From contig OY997591.1 in NCBI GenBank assembly GCA_963921825.1, forward strand, positions 49,621,825 through 49,685,824: a DNA stretch of 64,000 bases, given 5' to 3'. How positions within the stretch are numbered: position 1 is the first letter of the stretch; each line of letters begins with the position of its first letter. This DNA comes from Erodium maritimum (lineage: Eukaryota; Streptophyta; Magnoliopsida; Geraniales; Geraniaceae). The notes under the pieces were generated by a model that was given only the letters and a program-made list of their open reading frames with translations, searched no databases and was not told the DNA's origin. The translations under genes were made by a program, and so were the position numbers. Below are positions 1-10,515 of the stretch, piece after piece.

Positions 1-729
1 TGAGAGGGCAGCTCCCCTTCCAACTAGCTATCGGAAAAGTAGCTCGGTTTATCGCCAACAGGTCGACCGCTTGGAGCCTGACACTGATAGGTAAAGCGCG
101 TGGGGCAGGCTCGAGCCCAGCCGGTTAGCAACCGGCACTGAGCAGCTGACAGGAATGCGATCCTTTGTGATCTAGTTTGGTGTGCGATCCTTTGTGATCT
201 TGTTTGGTGTTGCGTAGTTATCTGTCGTGTCTTTGGAGGAGGTCGTCAATAGTTGTGTCGGGTCTACATTGCGAGTCCGAGTGTTGAGTCTGTTGAGGAA
301 AGTAACCGGTTGGGTGTCAGTTGAGGTACTTGAGTTTGGGATGGTATTTTTCCCGGTGTTGGGTTTGGTTTTGGTTTTACCGGCATTGTCTGCTAAGTAT
401 GCCGTAGTCAGTCTGTTATCCGTGGTGGTGAGCAAACGCTCACCCCTAGCTGCTTTTCCTACAGGTACTGATCACAGGACGGACTAGGTGAGCTATCGAA
501 GCTTGAGGAGCTAGGAGCGGAGTCCGGGTTTTATCTTTTGAGTCTAGTGACGGATACCATGTACTTTGTCCATTTGTTGGGACGTTTTTGAAGTTGTAAA
601 TGATCATTCTTGATTAATTAAATGTCGATTTTAAAGTGTTGATTCAAAACAGGTTTCAAGTGCTTTATTGTTTTATTATTTTAAACGTTCGTGTCCCTAG
701 TTCGGTTTTACTGAAATTGGGGCGTGACA
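1..729 (+). mobile_element. 3' part of left LTR, Tekay/Del-like Ty3/gypsy element
   Basis: The stretch ends in GGGGCGTGACA and matches the last ~750 bases of the LTR at 1053-4176, starting at that LTR's position ~3425. The upstream part of this LTR lies outside the window. By eye the two LTRs differ about once every 15-20 bases, so the insertion is not recent. Fossil element, broken. Confidence 0.85.
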
Positions 730-1052
730 AATGTGTTTCAACCGCGGCGGAGGCGGGTTAGCCCCGCGGTGTATCGGGCCTTTCGAGGTCTTGAGTACGT
801 CATTGAGTGGGCAGATGTCGAGGTAAAGGGTGATGTCTCATATGAGGAGAAACCGGTTTGGGAAACGGATCCACGAGAGCAGGTCCTGCGCGGAAAGGTT
901 ATTCGCTTAGAACGGGTGCGTTGGCGGCACCAAGAGGCCGAGTCGACTTGGGAACGCGAGGACGAGGTTTGCGCGAAGTACATCGATCTGTTCGACTCCT
1001 GAGGTGCGTTGTTTTAAATTTCGAGGACGAATTTTTTTTAAGGGGGGTAGAT
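730..1052 (+). mobile_element. Internal remnant of Tekay-like element (chromodomain-like tail and polypurine tract)
   Basis: Between the two LTRs only about 320 bases of internal sequence remain. They encode the C-terminal tail of a chromovirus-type polyprotein (VIEWADVEVKGDVSYEE and [14 protein letters not shown]), close to the tail encoded on the minus strand near 56.2-56.4 kb. A polypurine tract, AAGGGGGGTAGAT, lies at 1040-1052 directly before the right LTR. Family assignment rests on the chromodomain-like tail and the very long LTRs. The element is broken and has lost most of its coding region. Confidence 0.8.
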
Positions 1053-4000
1053 TGTGGAGACCGCTCCGGTTTAAAACGGTTTAAGTTTTAAATTTTGTTC
1101 GATCGAAACGTCGAGGGTGAAATTTGGGTTTAATCTCTTATTCATTCAAAAAAAAATGGAAGTTGAATCAGATTTAATAATAAAAAATATATGTATAACT
1201 GGGTAAAGGGGCTGGACTCGACCAGACCCGCAGACCCGGCCAAGCCCAGCCCGCCCCACCTCTCTTCTCCTGGGCCGCAAGGCCTGTTGTGCTCGGAGGC
1301 ACACTTATCTGCCAGCCCGAGTATTTAAACCAAATGGCTAGGGTTTCTGATCAAAAAAATTCGGTCCTCTCCCCTCATCTCAACTACCGCCTCTCTCCCC
1401 CATCTCTCACTCTTCACTCCCTCCCTCATGCCTCCCTCTCCACAGTTCTAGCTGCCGGCCATCCTCGCCCACCACCCTCTCCGATCAGTCCCCCCCCCCC
1501 CTCTATCTCTCTCCCGCTCGGATCTCCTCCCAAACACCGACCACCACCACGCTTCAACCGTGTGGAACCGAGTTCCCGTCGCCGCCCCGCCACCGGAGAG
1601 CCCAGCCGAGCCACCACCGCTCCCACACCCGTAGCCACCGCCGCCGCCGCCCTTCTGTTTCCCACGGTGAGCGTTATACCGTGAAGCCCCGGCCGGTTTG
1701 GTCACCGCCGGTGGTCGGAACTTCTAACTCCAACTTCTCCCCTTCCATTTTCTGTTCTGTTTCCGTTTTCCTCGTGTAATCTGGGTGTTGTTGAACCGTT
1801 TTGGGTAAAGAAACAAAAAGGAAAGAATTTTCAAACAAAAGTCAGTTTTAAAGTTTTTTTAAAAAAAGGAGAATTTAATTTGAAACAAATCAGCTTGATT
1901 CGAAAGGATTGGGTGTTTGAATCTGTGAACAGATCTGATGAAAGTTTTTGGGAAAACATGGATCAACTTTGAAAGAGGTTGGAACCGAACCATTAAACTG
2001 AACGAGTAAACTGGACTTGGAATGGGACTGAAAATGGGAACGCCGAATCGGACACCTCGGGATTTGCGGCCCGGAACCCGTGCCTCGGGATCCGTACCTT
2101 GGAAAACGTACACCGGGTTTTGTGCTCGGAGCCCGAGTACTTGAAACCGATTCGTCGTAAACCCCGCTTTTAGCCCACCCGATAAATCGGAAAAATCGTA
2201 ACCTTTAAATTTAACGCTGGAGCCGTTCTTAATTTGTGGCTTTCTGTGAGAAATTAGAGTCCGACTTCGGTTGAAGAGAAGCCGGAGGTAACGAGCCAGG
2301 ACGTCAGCAGCTAGGAGACGTAGTTGTCGGTTCGCCTTGAGGTAGTCAAAAGTAGCCGGATCTCGGCCCTGATTAGGGAAAGTTAACAGTAGAATTGCAT
2401 GTGACACTGGGGTGTCGTGGGTTAAGTAGGTTTATCGAATATTAGAAAGGCATGATACGGGAACGTAGCGAACCTTAGCAATGCATGTGACACTTAGTAG
2501 TGTCGTAGGAGCAGTGAACTTATCGATATTGGAATTACTGGAGGCATATGACCATGCCCGGAGGTTGATTGTGAACTTATCGGTATTAGAAGTACTGGAG
2601 GCATATGACCATGCCCGGAGGTTGATTGTGAAACTGTGGATATTAGAACTGTTGGAGGCATTGGTTATGCCGGAGGTTGATTGTGTATTTTGTGTCTTGG
2701 GTGGCCATGAGAGCCCGTGTTTTACTGTTGTGTCTTGGGTGGCCATGAGAGCCCGTGTTTTACTGTTGGTGTCTTGGGTGGCCATGAGTGCCCGTGGGGT
2801 TGTTGAACCCGTGTCTTTACCGTTGGTGTCTTGGGTGGCCATGAGAGCCCGTGTTTTACTGTTGTGTCTTGGGTGGCCATGAGAGCCCGTGTTTTACTGT
2901 TGGTGTCTTGGGTGGCCATGAGTGCCTGTGGGGTTGTTGAACCCGTGTCTTTACTGTTGGTGTCTTGGGTGGCCATGAGTGCCCGTGGGGTTGTTGAACC
3001 CGTGTCTTTACTGTTGGTGTCTTGGGAGGCCGTGAGTGGTCGTGGGGTTGTTGAGCCCGTGAGTTACTGTTGGTGTGTCTTGGGTGGCCGTGAGTGTCGT
3101 GGGGTTGTTGAGCCTGTGAGTTATGGTCGGTGTGTCTTGGGTGGCCATGAGTGCCTGTGGAGTGTTGAACCTGTGTTGTTGCTGTTTTTTGAACTTGCTT
3201 GTGATTGTGATTGTGGTTACTGAGACAGGTCGACCGCCTAACCTGACTGGGACTGGAAAAGCGCGTGAGTGAGAGAGGTTACTGAGACAGGTCGACCGCC
3301 TGGCCTGACCGGGACTGAAAAAGCACGTGAGTGAGAGAGGTTACTGAGACATGTCGACCGCATGGCCCGACTTTGTGTCGGGGAAGCGCGTGAGTAAGAG
3401 AGGTTACTGAGCGTTTTAAGGCGATGAGAGGGCAGCTCCCCTTCCGACTAGCTATCGGAAAAGTAGCTCGGTTTATCGCCAACAGGTCGACCACCTGGAG
3501 CCTGACAGGGATCGGCAAAGCGCGTGGGGTAGGCTCGAGCCCAACCGGTTAGCAACCGGTACTGAGCAGCTGACAGGAATGCGATCCTTTGTGATCTGGT
3601 TTGGTGTGCGATCCTTTGTGATCTTGTTTGGTGTGCGATCCTTTGTGATCTTGGGTGTTGCGTGGTTGTCTGTCGTGTCTTTGGAGGAGGTCGTCAATCG
3701 TTGTGTCGGGTCTACATTACATGTCCGAGTGTTGAGTCGGTTGAGGAAAGTAACAGCGTGTGTGTGTCAGTCGGGTTACTGGAGTTTGGGGATAGTAGTC
3801 GCCGGTGTTGAGTTGGTTGTTGGTGTTACCGGCATTGTCTGCTAAGTATGTCATAGTCAGTCTGTTATCCGTGGTGGTGAGCGAACGCTCACCCCTAGCT
3901 GCTTTTCCTACAGGTACCGGTCGCAGGTTGGACTAGGTGAGCTTCTGAAGCTTGAAGAGCTAGGAGCGGGATTCTGGGTTTACTTTGAGTCTAGTGACGT

Positions 4001-4176
4001 GTGCCTTGCTTTTTTTCCAATTGTTGGGACGTACCTTTAAGTTGTAAATGATTAAATGATTATTTTTTATGAACAAATGGCGATTTTAAAGTGATTTATG
4101 TAAAAGGTTTCAAAATGTTTTATTGTTTTAAATGTTCGCGTCCCTAGTTCGGTTTTACTGAAATTGGGGCGTGACA
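1053..4176 (+). mobile_element. Right LTR of Tekay-like element (3.1 kb)
   Basis: It begins TGTGGAGACC next to the polypurine tract and ends GGGGCGTGACA (TG...CA). The right flank is ACTCA; the matching left flank is outside the window. The 5' third is GC-rich with long pyrimidine stretches, the middle holds a short tandem array (2690-3180), and the last 750 bases match 1-729. Related LTRs lie at 41290, 48183-51455 and 53546-56147. ORFs inside it are chance frames of repeats. Confidence 0.88.
2690..3180 (+). repeat. Tandem repeats inside the LTR (~40-57 bp units)
   Basis: About nine degenerate copies of a unit built on GTGTCTTGGGTGGCCATGAG followed by CCCGTG and TTGTTGAACC. The same unit occurs near 49850-50520 in the solo LTR and, on the other strand, near 54335-54420. 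It is a family-specific LTR minisatellite. The open frames through it are a by-product of repetition. Confidence 0.85.
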
Positions 4177-5660
4177 ACTCAGGTGTTTATGCGCTGAAGT
4201 ATTGCGAGCTGGAGCTACAATCATTTCATGGATGCAGGGGCAGGGCCTCCTTTTGTCGTCGGGAAGCAACAGATGTTTGTTTCTTTTGTTATGTTATGTT
4301 TCAGTGGAAGTGGAAGTCAAACTTTTAATGTTTGTTTTTGTTTAGGTTTCTGTTGGTACTAGGATTGGGTTAACTCTTTTGTATGTCCAAATCTATATAT
4401 ATGAATACCAATTCTAGTTTATGCCTTATTGTTATGTATGATTTACAGTTTAGTTTTTAGTACATGTAATTATCTGGAAAATGTATGCCAATTTGAACTG
4501 CCTGTCTGGTTCTTTTCAGTCTGAGAATTTAATTCCAGTCCGGAAAATTGTTTCCACTCTGAACTGCCAGTCTGGTTAATTTCTTCCACCAACCTCAACA
4601 CTTACAAACAAAAACAAACAACATACAAGCAACCCCCAATATTGCATTCCTACTACAAACATACATTTATACTAACCTACTTATCCAAAAATTCAAAACA
4701 AATCCTACAACAACTAACATAATCACTGTTTTGGCTTTGTCTCTTTGAGCATCCGCATCCAATTGTAGCTTCAGAATCCTTTCCTCATCATGTTTTTGTT
4801 GTTCAAACACAATAGAAAGCTCAGCTTCCATTCTTGCAATTGTATCTTCACAAACTTTCATTTTCTCAAGCAAGTTAAATTCCTCATCTTCCATCCTTGC
4901 AACTCTTTGTTCTAATATTTTGTTGAATTGCTCTGAGTTCTCGGTTGACTTTGTCCCAGATTCAAATTTGGGTCCATCAATCCAGCGAAAAAATGCGCAT
5001 TGCCCTTTGGGTCCTTCATTCTAGCAAAAAAACAAGCCCTAATTTCAGCATAAATTCCCAAACCAAATAACCATAATTTCAGCATAAATTCCCAAATCAA
5101 AGGCAATTAATTTTTAGCATCAATTCCTAAAATAGGAAACCCTAATCTCAGCAGGACTTACCAAATCAACAAAAAACCTAAATTTCAGCAGGATTTCCCA
5201 AATAAAAAAACCCTAATTTCAACAGGAATATCTAAATCAAAAAACCATAAAATAAATTATTGGCTTTTGACTTACCATGAAATTCCCACACCCAACGAAC
5301 CTTCTTCCTGGATTCACCTTCGTGGTTGAGGTTCGTACATGAGTTTCAAATCCACAGTGGCATAACCACTGCTTCTTCGCGTTCGCGTTCGACTTCTTCA
5401 TCAACAACACACTTTTCGCGTTTGAGCCTTCGCGCCTTAATGTTCAAATAAAATATGTTTGCATGTCACGTGTATGTTGTGTTTTTAGGAAATATTATCG
5501 TTAACAAAGTAACGGATTCTGTCAAAAAGTAACGGCTGGGTGTGAAAAACTAACGTGTGTTTGCTTTATTAGTATTTTTATATTTTAATGGTCCTAAGTC
5601 AACCATTTTATTAGTTCTAAGTCAACCATTTTAATAGTTTTTTTTAGAAACCATTTTAAT
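4177..5660. mobile_element. Probable end of a MULE carrying a GRF zinc-finger gene
   Basis: The stretch after the LTR holds an antisense GRF zinc-finger gene (4667-5401), then a run with CACGTG, AAAGTAACGG and repeated CCTAAGTCAACCATTTTA (about 5590-5640). This order (gene, antisense GRF gene, terminal repeat) matches the right end of the MULE at 46254-53339, where the GRF gene also points inward from the terminus. No partner terminal repeat is visible; the left part may have been lost at the LTR junction (4176). Assignment is by analogy. Confidence 0.4.
4667..5401 (-). CDS. GRF-type zinc-finger protein with C-terminal membrane anchor (transposon-borne)
   Basis: Two exons read without a break: 5401-5276 (42 codons, ATG at 5401, donor GTAAGT) and 5020-4667 (acceptor TTTTTGCTAG, stop at 4667), giving 159 aa; the intron is 255 bp. 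Residues ~13-60 form a GRF zinc finger: CHCG, then NPGRRFVGCGNF, then CAFFRWID. A coiled coil follows (~85-140), then a hydrophobic tail, VIMLVVVGFVLNFW, near the C-terminus, so the product looks tail-anchored. GRF fingers bind single-stranded nucleic acid in other proteins; what this short plant type does is not known to me. A shorter homologue with the same layout lies at 52548-53001 inside a MULE, so this is probably transposon cargo and not a core host gene. Confidence 0.65.
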
Positions 5661-6635
5661 TAATTTGTTTAGTTGCTTTTAAATATTTTAGAAGCATATC
5701 CAAACTTTAATAGGATATGTAAAAAAAATATTGTTTCTAGTGTTTTGTACCTTGTACTCGTGTTTCTGGGAAGCAACAATTTTGTTCTCATTTTGTCTAA
5801 AATCTGCTACTCTAGAAAATATTTACTAGTTCTAGAAGAACTTTTATAGATCTTCACTTTATTTTGCAGTTTGTATGTGTGTTCTAGGAGTTAATGTCCA
5901 GGTTAAATTGAAAGTCTGAAATTGTTATTAGCGTTCTAGATTCCAGTCTAGAAACATTATTCTAGTTTGGACTGCCAGTCTGGTTAATGTCTTAAGTATC
6001 TGGAACACCAGACATCAAATTCAGCATTTACCCGGAAAAAAACTATTCAAGAAATCTAAGCAACAAATGGAATAGAATATAAAAAATATCATAACATGCA
6101 AAAATAACAATCACAAAGTGTTCTTGAACTTCATTGGTTGTTTGCTTTAATTTTTCTTGAAGTTTTTTTTTATTATTTTTTTAGAATGGAAGTCGTATTT
6201 TAGATTTTAATTGTGTTTTTTAGAAACCATTTTAATTCATTTGTTTTGTTGCTTTTACATATTTTGGAAGCATATCAAAACTTTAATAGGATATGTAAAA
6301 AAAAATATTGTATGCGAAATATGAATGAACACAATTTCTAGTGTTTTGTACCTTGTACTCGTGTTTCTGGGAAGCAACAATTCTGTTCTCATTTTGTCTA
6401 AAATCTGCTACTCTGGAAAATATTTACTAGTTCTAGAAGAACTTTTATAGATCTTCACTTTATTTTGCAGTTTGTATGTGTGTTCTAGGAGTTAATGTCC
6501 AGGTTAAATTGAAAGTCTGAAATTGTTATTAGCGTTCTAAATTCTAGTCTAGAAACATTATTCCAATTTGGACTGTCAGTCTGGTTAATGTCTTAAGTAT
6601 CTGGAACACCAAACAGCAAATTCGGCATTTACCCG
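5639..6635. repeat. Direct duplication of ~400 bp (5639-6040 and 6215-6635)
   Basis: Two similar blocks, offset by about 600 bases, share a start at TTTTTTAGAAACCATTTTAAT, a middle TTTCTAGTGTTTTGTACC (5733 and 6334) and an end GCATTTACCCGGAAAA. The second block has an extra segment (TATGCGAAATATGAATGAAC). The stretch between, and on to 6896, is AT-rich noncoding DNA; ~6790-6860 holds a short repeat, CACAAATTGTTCATAAAAT, twice. It probably belongs to the 3' side of the MULE whose transposase starts at 6897. Confidence 0.8.
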
Positions 6636-6896
6636 GAAAATAACTATTACAAAGTGTTCCCCAACTTTGGTGAACAGCAAGCAGAGAGTGTAACAGGAGA
6701 AAATACTTTGAATTAACTAAGAAGTACTATTCAAATAAATACTACCAAAAATTGGATAGAGAATAAAAAGAAAATCAATAACATGCAAATCACAACCACA
6801 AATTGTTCATAAAATACATCCCAATTACAACTTCCTCAACAAGCACAAATTGTTCATAAAATGGTTACCATCCCAATTACATAAAAACTGGCCTTA

Positions 6897-9377
6897 TTAT
6901 ATAATAGTTGTCATGGCACATGTTGTTCTTGTATGACCAACAACACCACATAATCCACATATTCTTGTTCTTGGTGGCCGACGTGGCTCACCGGCGGATG
7001 AGATTCTCTTGACTTGTGGTCTACCGCGCTTCAATGGTATTTTTGGAGAGAGAACCTTTATAACTGGTTCAGAGCTAAGAGAAACTCAATCTCGTTCTGC
7101 TGGTACGGGATAAAGGGTTTCAAAATAAGTCATTCTCCACATGTTCAGAGAGTAATAGTCGGAGCAGTACTGATAACAATCAATGTTCTTCAACTTGGCA
7201 GCTGGTATTGCATGTACACAAGGCAATTTATCAAAATCGAACACACCACATTCGCACCGCTTCTCAGGTAAATTAACTATGGTCACATGTTTCTTACCAA
7301 GAACCTGAAACTCTGATGCGTTGAGTTGTATCACTTTCATTTGGGCGGCAACTCGTGTCCTTACCCGAAGGACTTTCTCTGCATATTGAGTCATCATTGT
7401 ACCTGGAGGTATACATGCAATGTGAAGGCGACGCCTGTTGAACCACTCTGAAACTTTCTCCTACATAGCATCAAACAATGAAATGATAGGCAACTATCTT
7501 GGCTCTTTCAATGTTGCGTTTATCGACTCCACTCCACTTGTTGTCATGATATTGTATTGAGCACCTCTGAAGTGTGCTCTAGCCCACTGATGTACCGCAA
7601 TATTTGTTTCTTCAAGATACTGGATGGCTGATGGGTAGGATTCACTCATAATTTTGTGCAATCTGTAGAACTCAGATACCCGGTACGCTTCAGCGCATTT
7701 TTTAAAGCATTTAAAAGCCCTTCTCCAGTAGTAGCCTTTTTTAATGAAGTCGTACATTTCATCCGATATGCCACCTACAGTTTCCATGATCTGCTTTGGG
7801 GTAGATCTTCAACCTCCCATTGACAATACTCTGATTCCTATCAGAAAGAATTACCAAATCATCTTCATCTGGTATAAATTCTTGATGATGACCATCTTGT
7901 GCGGTTGCAATAAGCATTACTCCTTTGAACCGTGTCTTCAAGAAGGTGCCATCAACCGCAACGAATTTTCTCATAGTCGACCATCCTCGAATACATGCTG
8001 CATATGCTATAAATACATATTTGAATCTGCTTTCTTCATCCACCTTTAGATGAGTGATTGTTCCTGGATTGTTCTCTACAACCATCTCCAAATAAGCCGG
8101 AAGGAGTGCATAACTTTTCTCGGGATCCCCTCTAAGATAAAAGTTGGAAAATCGCCTGGCCTTCCAAGCTTGCCAGTATGGTATCTGGGTGCTTGACTGA
8201 CTATCATTTTGCAGAAATATTTGAATTAGTCTTGGACACGGTGTATGCTTTTGACCCGCACATTTTTGTCTCACATATTCAGCAACATATTTAGTAGTTG
8301 CTTGTCGGCGGTGGACCTTCATCGCATTCGCAGAGCAATAGTGAGTATTGAAATATGTTCTGACGGAGAACTGCCTTATAGTTCCAATTTTGGCTGCCCG
8401 CACTCTCCATCCACAATTTTCGTTAGCACATTTTTCCACAAACACCGCCTTGTTAGATTTGGCAGCACGATAATCAAACCCGTCCTTCACATCAATATGT
8501 GACAAAAACGTCTGAAACTCTTCTTTCGTCTCAAATGTATCATCAATTGCTAAACTTGACCCATCTTGGAAACCGATCGAGTTTGATTCGACATCAAGCA
8601 CTTCTGTCGGATAAAAGTGGTCTGCAAGATCAAAACTTGATCTGGATTGTTTTGGATACTCTTGTTCGTCTTCCATATCCTCCAATTCCACATCATCATC
8701 CACTTCCACATCATCTTCCACCTCTTCCATATCTTCCATATCATCATCATCAGAACTAAATTGTTCTATATTCTCTTCTACGCCGCCTTGCGTATCATCA
8801 ATATAATCATCATCAAAACTTAACTGTGCTGGAGTAGGATTTGACCCCGCTACTGCTTCTACATCAGTACTACCCGTACTAGCAGCTCGACGTGAGAGAT
8901 AAACGCGTTGCCCACCTTTAGCACTCATAAGATCAATGGAATCCCCCGTATTTATTGGATTACACATGTCTCGGCCAAAATACTCATCATGTACAATAGG
9001 GGGGCAGCAGGAGGAATCATTTCCCTACCACGAGTATGTTTGTTAATGACCTCCACACGCAGTATGTTGTTTCGGGTCCCAAGTCCATATTCCACAACAA
9101 AACCCAGAACAGTTTCATCGTCTTCTAAAATAACTGGATCCATTCCTCCAACATCGTCAGGCAAGTCTGGTACTAAGTAGCTCACTTTCAATTCCTTTTC
9201 ATTTTCGTCCACTCCGGTCTTCTCATACAATTTATCTCATAACCTCTTCTTCAATGATGTATCTTCATCATCAAGAAGGATATTCATAGACTTTGAATTG
9301 CGTGGTATCCAACTATACTTCCCGTTCTCGTTCAAATATTCCCCACCATAAGAAGCATGTATTAGCACTCGAACCAT
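6897..9377 (-). pseudogene. MULE (MuDR-family) transposase, decayed
   Basis: Reading leftward from ATG 9377: an N-terminal region with an acidic run (~8760-8650), the MuDR DNA-binding domain with its zinc-binding pattern (~8560-8250), the transposase core around FVAVDGTFLK (~7960) and IPDEDDLVILSDRNQS (~7870), a helical part ending VESINATLKE (~7500), the SWIM finger CECGVFDFDKLPCVH (~7250-7210) and a C-terminal knuckle CGLCGVVGHTRTTC before TAA at 6897-6899. Roughly 25 residues that normally carry the second catalytic Asp are absent between IATAQDGHHQ and the IPDEDD segment. There are in-frame stops at 9237-9239, 7494-7496, 7461-7463 and 7086-7088, and frame changes near 8960 and 7770. The product cannot be an active transposase. 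A 5'UTR intron (donor near 9852, acceptor just before the ATG) seems preserved. Confidence 0.88.
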
Positions 9378-10515
9378 TCCTACAACAATTAGGAACAAAT
9401 AAATATAAAGCTACAATTTACCATAATAGACATCAAAAAATATTTAAAAATCGATTTTAAAACAATTTCAAACAAAAAGGCCTTTGTACATAAAGGACTT
9501 GTAAAACTATTTTCAAACAAAAGCCAAAAGGGGTAAAGGCATAAATATACATGAGTTAATAACAGATTGATACTACATTCTGATACGTAAAAGATCGGAT
9601 GGACACCCGTTCAAGTTTACATGAAACCAGATCGCCAAACCGACCTGGTAACAGCTCATACCAGAACGTGTCGATCTGAGAACTATTATCATCGGCATGG
9701 TACGAACTCGAACCACAGAATCACGAAATGGAGGTCCGAATGAAGCAATACTAGCTCGAAATATGTTTCAAAACCATTCCATGATAACATTAACTACGTT
9801 TAAACATACATATTGCTCAAAATCTACAAATTAGGTCTTTCCAATTTCTTACCTCGAGCTAGGGATTTTCTGGGCAGGCTTCAATGATAGTGGAACAATC
9901 AATTGAGCAGGTCGCACGAGAAATTGAAGAAGAAACAACAAGTAGGAGGACAAACAATGCACGGGACAACAACAATTGAAGAAGAAAAACGAGGATGAAG
10001 GAGAAACGAACGAGAATGGGGCAAACAAACGAAACTCGATTTCCCCCAATTCAGCTGGATTTGGCGCGAATTGGCTAACGACTGCTGACGTGGCTTTGGC
10101 GCCAAGAGGGCAAACGAAAGCTGAGGTGAATGCTGACATGGAACAACAATGAGTATAGAGTTGGGTGCTGACATGGATCATCCATGAGGGTAATGTTGAT
10201 AGTTGGAAAGTGTCAATTAATGAGAAGGTAGTTAGATGGGAGCATTGAGTGGTAACCCGGAGCATTGAGTGGTAACCCCATGGACTATCCAAGTGTAAAG
10301 CTGTCTCTAACCCAGGTATATAATCAACAATTAACATGGATTATTGGGACAGGTTATGGCAGCAGTATTTAGTTCCCCGATCATAGGCAATAACACCGCC
10401 GTCAGGTGACAAAGCCACTTAAACGCCGTCGTCTTGCAATATCTAATTTCCGTGACCATTCCAATCACTCAGCAGTTGAGCGATTCCCAGCAGTGGAGCT
10501 CCATTTCCGGAGACA
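9378..10515. other. MULE 5' region and Agenet-gene upstream region
   Basis: 9378-9852 looks like a 5'UTR intron of the MULE gene on the minus strand (donor GAG|GTAAGAAATT, acceptor TTGTAG|GAATG). I found no terminal inverted repeat for this MULE. 10233-10276 has a short tandem duplication of GGAGCATTGAGTGGTAACCC. The last ~170 bases hold the promoter and 5'UTR of the Agenet gene; no clear TATA box was seen. Confidence 0.45.

Noticed and set aside
1289-1705. Pro/Ser- and Gly-rich frames in the right LTR
   Set aside because: Composition-driven frames in the pyrimidine-rich part of the LTR; the same region recurs as noncoding LTR at 41.6 kb.
2481-3223. Long frames reading VSWVAMRARVLLL or ATQDTNSKTRA
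   Set aside because: They are translations of the LTR minisatellite in both directions.
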